This document shows positions 1-5,617 of a stretch of 5,617 bases of DNA, piece by piece (position 1 is the first letter of the stretch; each line of letters starts with the position of its first letter). A program made the translations under genes and the position numbers. Source of the stretch: Kiloniellales bacterium (GTDB taxonomy: Bacteria > Pseudomonadota > Alphaproteobacteria > Kiloniellales > JAKSBE01); NCBI GenBank assembly GCA_030067055.1, contig JASJAL010000319.1, positions 1 to 5,617 of the forward strand, read 5' to 3'. The notes beneath the pieces were generated by a model. It worked only from the letters and a program-made list of their open reading frames with translations. It did not search any database and was not told the origin of the DNA.

Positions 1-5
1 GTCGG

Positions 6-1144
<1,139 letters not shown>

Positions 1145-1166
<22 letters not shown>

Positions 1167-1200
1167 ATCCCAGATTTTGACCGATTTCTGGGCAGCTTCG
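1145..1200 (+). repeat. Nested inverted repeat at the 3' end of the Gci-like gene
   Basis: Outer arms CGAAGCT (1145-1151) and AGCTTCG (1194-1200) match perfectly. They enclose inner arms CCCAGA (1169-1174) and TCTGGG (1187-1192), which have a 12-nt loop. The outer left arm lies inside the coding end, and the stop codon is at 1164-1166. In RNA this could fold as a weak 3' structure after the gene. No run of T follows, so it is not a typical intrinsic terminator. As DNA, the inner 24-bp palindrome could equally be an operator. Either role is inference. Confidence 0.3.
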
Positions 1201-1338
1201 GGTTAACGGACTAAATCACCTTGACCTGCCACCGGCTCCAACCCAAGCTAGCGGCCGCTGTAGATCCCGGCGCCGCGCCGGAGGCCGTGCTGTGTCTGGC
1301 CTGAGCCCGAGGCGGTCCGAGGTCACCAAAGAATTCGA

Positions 1339-1357
1339 GGGTCCGAGCGAAGGACCC
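1339..1357 (+). promoter_or_regulatory. Small hairpin in the dctP 5' leader
   Basis: GGGTCC (1339-1344) and GGACCC (1352-1357) form a perfect 6-bp stem with a 7-nt loop, GAGCGAA. It ends 14 nt before the dctP Shine-Dalgarno sequence. In the transcript it could protect the 5' end or affect initiation. No function is shown, and a 6-bp stem can arise by chance in GC-rich DNA. Confidence 0.3.
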
Positions 1358-1371
1358 CGGAGCGCATGAAC

Positions 1372-1379
1372 AGGGAGGT
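1372..1379 (+). promoter_or_regulatory. Ribosome binding site deciding the dctP start
   Basis: AGGGAGGT is a near-perfect Shine-Dalgarno sequence, ending 4 nt before the ATG at 1384. An in-frame ATG at 1366 lies upstream of this site and has no comparable site of its own. The start at 1384 also gives a standard signal peptide, so it is preferred over 1366. Confidence 0.85.
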
Positions 1380-1383
1380 AAGA

Positions 1384-2436
1384 ATGAAGCCAGGAATCCT
1401 GAGGACCCTCGGCGTGTTGGCGCTGGCAGTCAGCACGGCGGTCGTCTTCTCGACGACGGCGGACGCCAAGAAGGTCCGCTGGAAGATGCACGCGGCCTTC
1501 GGCAAGAACGTCGCCGTGATCGGCCCGCCGCCGATTCGCGTTGCCGACGCCGTCAAGGCGATGTCGGGCGGCGACTTTGACATCAAGGTTTTCGAGCCCG
1601 GCGCGCTGGTCGGCGGCTACGCCTACTACGATCCGGTCAGCCAGGGCGCGATCGACGCGGCCTTCGGCACCCCCGGCGCCAACCAGGGCAAGAATTCGGC
1701 CTACAACTTCTTCTCGACCTGGCCTTTCGGCCCGGCCGCGCCCGAGTTCCTCGCCTGGTTCGTCTACGGCGGCGGCATCGAGCTGGCGACCGAAATGTAT
1801 GCCCGGGACAACATCAAGTACCTGCTCTGCGGCATGATCCCGCCGGAGACCTCGGGCTGGTTCCGCAAGGAGATCACCAGCCTGGATCAGCTCAAGGGCC
1901 TGAAGATGCGTTTCTTCGGCCTTGGCGCCAAGGTGATGCAGAAGTTCGGCGTCTCGACCCAGCAGCTGGCTGGCGGCGACATCTACCCGGCGCTGGAGCT
2001 CGGCACCATCGACGCAACCGAGTTCTCCATGCCGGCGATCGACCGCTCCTACGGCTTCTATCAGATCGCCAAGCACAACTACTTCCCCGGCTGGCACCAG
2101 CAGTCCACGGCCAACGAGATCCTGGTCAACCAGGGCAAGTGGGACGAGCTGGAGGACGAGCACAAGGCAATGATGGAGACCGCCTGCAAGGCCCAGGTCA
2201 TGGAGATGATCTCCGACGGCGAGTTCGCCCAGTTCAAGGCCATGCAGGACAACGTCAAGGACGGCGTCACCAACCACTACTGGCCCGACGAGGTGCTGAC
2301 CAAGCTGAAGGGCGCCTGGGAAGAGGTCATCGCGGAGGAGGTCAAGTCCAACCCGGATTCCAAGACGGTCTGGGACTCGATCACCAAGTTCCGCGCAGAT
2401 TACGAAATCTGGCGTGAATTCGGCTATCTGAAGTAG
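1384..2436 (+). CDS. dctP: TRAP transporter periplasmic substrate-binding protein, DctP family
   Basis: This 350-residue protein captures a carboxylate substrate in the periplasm and delivers it to DctQM. Residues 1-28 are a signal peptide: Met-Lys-Pro, a hydrophobic core at about 8-23, and a likely cleavage at ADA|KK. DctP landmarks follow: EAM-type helix DAVKAMSGG (55-63), PGALVGG (72-78), TSGWFRKEI (156-164), LKGLKMR (170-176) with the conserved carboxylate-binding Arg176, GGDIYPALELGTIDATEF (197-214), and YFPGWH (233-238). The overall pattern is that of the mannitol/chloroaromatic and 2-oxoacid (TakP-like) branch. Two pocket positions look unusual. PPETSGWF replaces the Gln-containing segment I recall from TakP-like proteins, and DATEF replaces DATEW. 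The gene is first in dctPQM, is likely the most strongly translated, and is followed by a stable hairpin. Substrate is not readable from sequence; a sugar acid is suggested by the flanking enzymes. Confidence 0.93.
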   Translation: MKPGILRTLGVLALAVSTAVVFSTTADAKKVRWKMHAAFGKNVAVIGPPPIRVADAVKAMSGGDFDIKVFEPGALVGGYAYYDPVSQGAIDAAFGTPGANQGKNSAYNFFSTWPFGPAAPEFLAWFVYGGGIELATEMYARDNIKYLLCGMIPPETSGWFRKEITSLDQLKGLKMRFFGLGAKVMQKFGVSTQQLAGGDIYPALELGTIDATEFSMPAIDRSYGFYQIAKHNYFPGWHQQSTANEILVNQGKWDELEDEHKAMMETACKAQVMEMISDGEFAQFKAMQDNVKDGVTNHYWPDEVLTKLKGAWEEVIAEEVKSNPDSKTVWDSITKFRADYEIWREFGYLK

Positions 2437-2447
2437 GGCGGAATCCA

Positions 2448-2475
2448 AGGCCGGTCGCCAATCGGCGGCCGGCCT
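2448..2475 (+). promoter_or_regulatory. Strong intercistronic stem-loop after dctP
   Basis: The arms 2448-2459 and 2464-2475 pair over 12 bp, with a single G-U wobble (T2455 with G2468) and a 4-nt AATC loop. The hairpin starts 11 nt after the dctP stop codon. Ten of the twelve pairs are G-C. No T-run follows, so it is unlikely to be a full intrinsic terminator. Such hairpins between a binding-protein gene and its membrane-subunit genes are known in other operons (for example malE-malF) to protect the upstream mRNA or attenuate downstream expression. That role here is inference. Confidence 0.65.
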
Positions 2476-2505
2476 GCGCCCGCAAAGCGCTCGGTGGTGA
2501 TTGCG

Positions 2506-2576
2506 TCCGGTCAACCTTGGCCGCGGAAGCGGCGAAGGGTCACTCACCCGCCGCCTTTGCTGGCCGCCTGACCGGA
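2506..2576 (+). promoter_or_regulatory. Structured RNA segment upstream of dctQ
   Basis: TCCGGTCA (2506-2513) and TGACCGGA (2569-2576) are perfect 8-bp complementary arms, and the right arm ends where the dctQ Shine-Dalgarno sequence begins. Between them lie GCCGC-GGAA-GCGGC (2520-2533), a 5-bp stem with a GNRA-type loop, and GGGT-CACTC-ACCC (2537-2549). The latter could extend outward through GGCG (2531-2534) with CGCC (2552-2555), in competition with the first stem. Together they suggest a folded leader that could tune dctQM translation. No match to a known riboswitch is recognised. Confidence 0.35.
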
Positions 2577-2584
2577 AGGGGGAG
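2576..2584 (+). promoter_or_regulatory. Ribosome binding site of dctQ
   Basis: AAGGGGGAG lies 11 nt before the ATG at 2596, a rather long gap. Part of the gap is the small inverted repeat GCCGG/CCGGC (2584-2595). If this folds as a 4-bp mini-hairpin it would shorten the effective distance. Its first base is also the last base of the upstream 8-bp arm. Confidence 0.6.
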
Positions 2585-2595
2585 CCGGCACCGGC

Positions 2596-3264
2596 ATGAA
2601 TGCTTTACTGAAGGCCGCGGATCTCCTGGACCGGATCCCGCGCTCGCTCGGCAAGATGGCGGCTTGGCTGATCCTGCCGCTGATCGCGATCATCATGTTC
2701 GACGTGATCACGCGCAAGATCGACTACTTCCGCATCGGCCTGTCGGAGCTCTCGTGGTACTGGCTGATCGAGCCGATCAAGCTGCAGGACATGGAATGGC
2801 ATCTGCACGGCGTCCTGCTGCTGATGGCCTTCGGTTTCACCTACCTGATGAACGGCCACGTCCGCGTCGACATCTTCCGCGAGAAGCTGTCGCGCCGCGG
2901 CCAGGCCTGGGTGGAGTTCTGGGGCCTGCTGGTCATGGCGATGCCCTATCTGATCCTGGTCACCTACTTCGCCATCATTTTCGTCAAGATTTCGATACAG
3001 CAAGGCGAAGGTTCGGAGTCGCTGACCGGCATCACCCACCGATATATCGTCAAGTCCTTCACCGTCGTCGGGTTCACGATCGCGCTCAGCGCGGTGGTTG
3101 CGACTTTCATCCGGCTCAGCGTCTTCCTTTTCGGCGCCCCGGTAGCGCGGGCCCAGGTCGAACAGGATCTGCACATCTTCGCGCACGAGGACGAAGAGCA
3201 ACTGGAAGAAGAGGCGCGGATCGTCGTCCAAGAGGCTGAAAGCGCCCACAAAGGGGAGCACTGA
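2596..3264 (+). CDS. dctQ: TRAP transporter small membrane subunit, DctQ family
   Basis: This 222-residue inner-membrane protein pairs with DctM to form the TRAP translocator. Four hydrophobic segments are visible at roughly residues 19-39, 68-86, 105-132 and 150-179. The family signature is clear: QDMEWHLHG (64-72), then NGHVRVDIF (86-94) and a basic stretch REKLSRRG. The start at 2596 has a good ribosome binding site and puts the first helix near the N-terminus. Oddities are a longer linker after helix 1 (residues 40-62) and a charged C-terminal tail of about 40 residues (180-222) with the acidic run EDEEQLEEEA (198-207). By the known topology of this subunit the tail should be cytoplasmic. 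At 222 residues it is longer than compact DctQ proteins of about 160-180. It follows dctP after 159 nt and precedes dctM by 3 nt. Confidence 0.92.
   Translation: MNALLKAADLLDRIPRSLGKMAAWLILPLIAIIMFDVITRKIDYFRIGLSELSWYWLIEPIKLQDMEWHLHGVLLLMAFGFTYLMNGHVRVDIFREKLSRRGQAWVEFWGLLVMAMPYLILVTYFAIIFVKISIQQGEGSESLTGITHRYIVKSFTVVGFTIALSAVVATFIRLSVFLFGAPVARAQVEQDLHIFAHEDEEQLEEEARIVVQEAESAHKGEH
3251..3258 (+). promoter_or_regulatory. Ribosome binding site supporting the dctM GTG start
   Basis: AAGGGGAG lies inside the last codons of dctQ and ends 9 nt before GTG at 3268. The first downstream in-frame ATG would be at codon 17, inside the first membrane helix and without a comparable site, so the GTG is the better start. 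The 3-nt gap to the dctQ stop suggests translational coupling. Confidence 0.7.
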
Positions 3265-3267
3265 GCC

Positions 3268-4860
3268 GTGTGGGAAGTGCTCTACGACCATTTCTATGAC
3301 TACCTCGGCGCCTACATGTTTCTGGCGCTGGCGCTGACCCTCTTCACCGGCCTGCCGGTCGCCTTTGCGATCGGTGGCGTGGCGCTGATCTTCGGCTTCC
3401 TGGGCATCGCCCTCGACATCATCGACTTCAACGAGTTCTTCATCATCCTGCCGCGCATCTGGGGCGGAGACGGTTCATCAGGCGCGGTGCAGAATCCGGT
3501 CCTGGTCGCGATTCCCTGCTTCATCTTCATGGGCACCATGCTGGAGCGCAGCCGGGTCGCCGCCGACCTGCTGCATATCCTGCAGGTCATGCTGAAGCGG
3601 ATTCCCGGCGGCCTGGCGATGGCGGTCACGGTCATGGGCACGATCATGGCGGCGACCACTGGCATCATCGGCGCCTCGGTTGTCATGATGACCCTGCTGG
3701 CCCTGCCGACCATGCTGCAGCAGCGCTACCAGACGCCGCTGGCAACCGGCACCCTCGCCGCTTCGGCGACCCTGGGCATCCTGATCCCGCCTTCGATCAT
3801 GCTGGTGCTGATGGCCAACCTGCTGGCGGTGTCGGTCGGCAACCTCTTCGTCGGCGCGATCCTGCCGGGGCTGGTGCTGTCCAGCCTCTACATGCTCTAC
3901 ATCCTGACGATCAGCATGGCGAAGCCGGACTGGGCGCCGCCGCTGCCCGACGATGCGATCCAGCTGGCGCCGACCAACCGCGGCCGGATGTACCTCTATG
4001 CCGGCCTCGTCGTGGCCATGATTGCCGCGGCCTGGGTTCTCGACCTGACCGAACTGAAAGGGGCCGCCAACTGGGGCCTGATCGCGTTCTTCGGCATCTT
4101 CGCAGCCTCGATGATCATCGGCCACCGCGAGGGCGACTCGCTCTTCGGGGCGATCCTCAAGGGCTTCATCCCGCCGATCTTCCTGGTGGTGCTGGTGCTG
4201 GGCTCGATCTTCGCCGGCTGGGCGACTCCCACCGAGGCCGCCGGCGTCGGCGCCTTCGGCTCGATCGTCCTGGCGCTCTTCAACCGGACGCTGAACCGGA
4301 AGGTGCTGACCGACGTGGTGCATCGCACCGCGCTGACCACCGGCATGATCTTCTTCATCTTCGTCGGCGCGACGACCTTCTCCTACATCTTCCGCGCGCT
4401 CTACGGCGAGGACCTGATCATCGAGTTCATCGAGTGGCTCGACCTGCATTCCTGGGCGCTGCTCTTCCTGCTGATGTTCGTGGTCTTCCTGCTCGGCTTT
4501 TTCTTCGACTGGATCGAGATCACCCTGATCATCCTGCCGGTCTTCGCCCCGGTGATTAAGGAGATCGCGCCCGACTTCGCCATGCATCTGGGCATGGAGG
4601 GCGCGCCCTTCGCCGCCGTGCAGCAACAGGCGATCTATTGGTTCGCCATATTGGTGGCGATTAACCTGCAGACCTCATTCCTCACTCCACCCTTTGGATT
4701 CGCGCTCTTCTACATGAAGGGCGTGGCGCCGCCCGAGGTCCGCATGCAGGACATCTACAAAGGCATCATTCCCTTCGTGATCCTGCAGCTGATCGGCTTG
4801 GCCGTGGTCATCGCCTTCCCGCAGGTCACCCTCTGGCTGCCCCAACTGATGCTGGAATGA
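3268..4860 (+). CDS. dctM: TRAP transporter large membrane subunit, DctM family
   Basis: This 530-residue polytopic protein is the sodium-coupled transport subunit of the TRAP importer. Family motifs run in order: GLPVAFAIGG (28-37), IPCFIFMGTMLERS (82-95), IPGGLAMAV (112-120), the first re-entrant region GASVVMMTLLALP (135-147), AASATLGILIPPS (164-176), AGWATPTEAAGVGAFGS (316-332), a second re-entrant region FFFDWIEITLIILPVFAPV (411-429), and NLQTSFLTPPFGFALF (466-481). The repeated layout matches the inverted-repeat, elevator-type fold known for SiaQM. It is about 100 residues longer than compact DctM proteins of about 425-440. Extra length includes the polar linker KPDWAPPLPDD (219-229) and two added hydrophobic segments at about 243-259 and 268-286, as I recall for the mannitol/chloroaromatic-type large subunits. 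It starts with GTG and is tightly coupled to dctQ. Nothing suggests truncation or frameshift. Confidence 0.94.
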   Translation: MWEVLYDHFYDYLGAYMFLALALTLFTGLPVAFAIGGVALIFGFLGIALDIIDFNEFFIILPRIWGGDGSSGAVQNPVLVAIPCFIFMGTMLERSRVAADLLHILQVMLKRIPGGLAMAVTVMGTIMAATTGIIGASVVMMTLLALPTMLQQRYQTPLATGTLAASATLGILIPPSIMLVLMANLLAVSVGNLFVGAILPGLVLSSLYMLYILTISMAKPDWAPPLPDDAIQLAPTNRGRMYLYAGLVVAMIAAAWVLDLTELKGAANWGLIAFFGIFAASMIIGHREGDSLFGAILKGFIPPIFLVVLVLGSIFAGWATPTEAAGVGAFGSIVLALFNRTLNRKVLTDVVHRTALTTGMIFFIFVGATTFSYIFRALYGEDLIIEFIEWLDLHSWALLFLLMFVVFLLGFFFDWIEITLIILPVFAPVIKEIAPDFAMHLGMEGAPFAAVQQQAIYWFAILVAINLQTSFLTPPFGFALFYMKGVAPPEVRMQDIYKGIIPFVILQLIGLAVVIAFPQVTLWLPQLMLE

Positions 4861-4883
4861 GGCCGGACTGGGAGCAGTCTTGA

Positions 4884-4898
4884 GGCCCGCTGCGGGCC
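4884..4898 (+). terminator. GC hairpin after dctM, candidate transcript end
   Basis: GGCCCG (4884-4889) and CGGGCC (4893-4898) form a 6-bp stem with a CTG loop, 23 nt after the dctM stop codon. No T-run follows on the plus strand, so it is a weak or Rho-assisted terminator at best. Its position at the end of the operon is the main support. Confidence 0.35.
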
Positions 4899-4930
4899 CT
4901 GCGTAACCCGGCTGCCACCACAGACCCCGC

Positions 4931-5007
4931 TGTCATCACCGGACTTGATCCGGTGATCCATCGTGCCGCCTGGTCGATGGATGCCCGGGTCAAGCCCGGG
5001 CATGACA
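4931..5007. repeat. 77-bp palindromic intergenic repeat (REP-type) between convergent genes
   Basis: The element is bounded by TGTCAT (4931-4936) and ATGACA (5002-5007). It contains two perfect 9-bp hairpins: 4935-4943 with 4949-4957 (loop CTTGA), and 4981-4989 with 4995-5003 (loop TCAAG). The two loops are reverse complements of each other. A third pair, ATCCATCG (4956-4963) with CGATGGAT (4975-4982), closes the centre around 11 nt. The whole element is thus one imperfect palindrome built of smaller ones. The core CCGGACTTGATCCGG with its GGGTCAAGCCC partner resembles dispersed intergenic repeats of many alphaproteobacterial genomes, recalled from memory. It sits 71 nt after dctM and 35 nt beyond the opposing gene's stop. 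It may act as a two-way transcript end or mRNA stabiliser. Confidence 0.75.
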
Positions 5008-5041
5008 CTGGAGAAGCAAGTAGGTCGGTGGCCCGGAACCG

Positions 5042-5617
5042 CTACATCGTGGCGCCGATCTGCCAGGGGACGAACTCGTTGTCGCCGTAGCCCAGGGCTT
5101 CGGACTTGCTGGGCCGGCCCGAGGCGACCGCCAGGATGGTCTCGAAGATCTCCCGGCCCTTGTCCTCGATCGAGACGCCCTCCAGGACGTCGCCGCAGTT
5201 GATGTCCATGTCATCGGTCATGCGGGTGTAGACCTGCGAGTTGGTGGCCAGCTTGATCGAGGGTGCGGGCTTGTAACCGAAGGCCGAGCCGCGGCCGGTG
5301 GTGAAGCAGACCACGTTGGCGCCGGCCGCCACCTGGCCGGTGACCGAGCAGGGGTCGTAGCCGGGCGAGTCCATGAACACGAAGCCGCGGCGGTCGACCC
5401 GCTCGCCGTAGAGGTAGACCCCGCGCAGGGTCGTGGTGCCGCCCTTGGCCGCCGCGCCCAGGGACTTCTCCAGGATCGTGGTCAGGCCGCCGGCCTTGTT
5501 GCCGGGCGAGGGGTTGTTGTTCATCTCGCCGCCATTGCGTGCGGTGTAGTCCTCCCACCACTTGATCCGGGCGATCAGCTTCTCGCCGACCTCGCGGCTC
5601 TCGGCGCGCCGGGTCAG
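5042..5617 (-). CDS. uxaA: UxaA-family dehydratase (altronate/galactarate dehydratase-like), C-terminal part
   Basis: The reading frame is open from the right edge to a TAG at 5042-5044, giving the last 191 residues. The N-terminal part lies outside the window. An internal ATG at 5524 is not the start, because conserved family sequence continues upstream of it (KLIARIKWWEDY, visible residues 13-24). Signatures of the UxaA/GarD C-terminal domain are clear: NNNPSPGNKAGGLTTI (33-48), the ILEKSLG helix (48-54), FTTGRGSAFG (105-114), PSIKLATN (119-126), MDINCGDVLEG (137-147) and a C-terminus ending WQIGATM. Known members dehydrate altronate or galactarate to 2-keto-3-deoxy acids; a relative, SuyB, is a sulfolactate sulfo-lyase. 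The substrate cannot be fixed from this fragment, and the symbol indicates family only. A hexarate or hexonate is favoured by the Gci-like neighbour. It converges on the TRAP operon, so it belongs to a separate transcript. Confidence 0.88.
   Translation of the reverse strand: MTRRAESREVGEKLIARIKWWEDYTARNGGEMNNNPSPGNKAGGLTTILEKSLGAAAKGGTTTLRGVYLYGERVDRRGFVFMDSPGYDPCSVTGQVAAGANVVCFTTGRGSAFGYKPAPSIKLATNSQVYTRMTDDMDINCGDVLEGVSIEDKGREIFETILAVASGRPSKSEALGYGDNEFVPWQIGATM

Larger units (their letters stand above)
1167..1383 (+). other. Intergenic leader between the Gci-like gene and dctP
   Basis: These 217 nt contain no open reading frame that looks like a gene. They hold the inner palindrome at 1169-1192 and a GC hairpin CCGGCG/CGCCGG with a 3-nt loop (1267-1281). 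An 8-bp direct repeat GGTCCGAG occurs at 1314-1321 and 1340-1347. A further hairpin lies at 1339-1357, followed by the dctP ribosome binding site. TTGACC occurs at 1177 and at 1221, but neither copy has a convincing -10 box at normal spacing. A promoter for dctPQM may lie here, but I cannot place it. Co-transcription with the upstream enzyme is also possible. Confidence 0.5.

Noticed and set aside
1177..1250. TTGACC boxes at 1177 and 1221 as -35 elements
   Set aside because: Neither has a recognisable -10 box at 16-18 nt, so no promoter is called.
1366..1383. Upstream ATG as dctP start
   Set aside because: The strong Shine-Dalgarno sequence at 1372-1379 lies downstream of it and fits the ATG at 1384, which also yields a normal signal peptide.
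1216..2547. Long minus-strand open frame opposite dctP (443 codons)
   Set aside because: It is antisense to a clear DctP gene. Its translation is low-complexity and rich in Arg, Asp, Gly and Leu with no domain, as expected from the reverse frame of high-GC coding DNA.
2517..3239. Plus-strand open frame overlapping dctQ in another frame
   Set aside because: Arg/Pro/Gly-rich out-of-frame translation of dctQ, with no ribosome binding site tied to a plausible product.
2605..3291. Minus-strand open frame opposite dctQ (228 codons)
   Set aside because: It is antisense to a well-supported DctQ gene, highly charged and has no family resemblance.
3478..4626. Long minus-strand open frame opposite dctM (382 codons)
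   Set aside because: It is a shadow of the membrane protein. The translation is dominated by Gln, Asp, His, Glu and Arg, the mirror of hydrophobic codons, with no recognisable motif.
4755..5008. Two small minus-strand frames across the intergenic region (peptides containing PGLDPGIH or SPVMT)
   Set aside because: They are translations of the palindromic repeat at 4931-5007 continuing into the end of dctM. Peptides of this type are frequent spurious predictions in alphaproteobacterial genomes.
5211..5561. Alternative minus-strand frame within the UxaA-like gene
   Set aside because: Out-of-frame, Arg/Gly/Leu/His-rich shadow; the other frame carries the conserved UxaA motifs.

Overview
The window is high-GC DNA whose codon use and protein families point to an alphaproteobacterium, possibly Rhodospirillales-like. 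That placement is an inference. It rests on GC bias, on an all-alphaproteobacterial feel to the TRAP subunits, and on a palindromic intergenic repeat of a kind common in that class. It looks like an accessory catabolic locus for a sugar acid. No mobile element, CRISPR array, rRNA or tRNA is visible.

Layout. (1) 6-1166, plus strand: a complete enolase-superfamily enzyme of the mandelate racemase/muconate lactonizing type, closest by motif to D-galactarolactone cycloisomerase (Gci). (2) 1167-1383: an intergenic leader with several small inverted repeats but no convincing promoter. (3) 1384-4860, plus strand: a complete tripartite TRAP transporter in the order dctP (periplasmic binding protein), dctQ (small membrane subunit), dctM (large membrane subunit). 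The dctP-dctQ gap (2437-2595) is rich in RNA structure, while dctQ and dctM are only 3 nt apart. (4) 4861-5041: a convergent intergenic region with a GC hairpin and a 77-bp palindromic repeat of REP type. (5) 5042-5617, minus strand: the C-terminal 191 residues of a UxaA-family (altronate/galactarate dehydratase-like) enzyme that runs off the right edge.

How the parts may work together. A TRAP importer of the mannitol/chloroaromatic-like DctP class sits between two enzymes that act on hexarates, hexonates or their lactones. The simplest reading is sodium-driven uptake of an acidic sugar. Lactone ring opening or dehydration would follow by the Gci-like enzyme, and dehydration by the UxaA-like enzyme, giving a 2-keto-3-deoxy sugar acid for central metabolism. 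The substrate is inferred from context only. No new system could be demonstrated. The best leads are the RNA structures that may set the ratio of binding protein to membrane subunits, the unusual residues in the DctP pocket, and the repeat element between the convergent genes.
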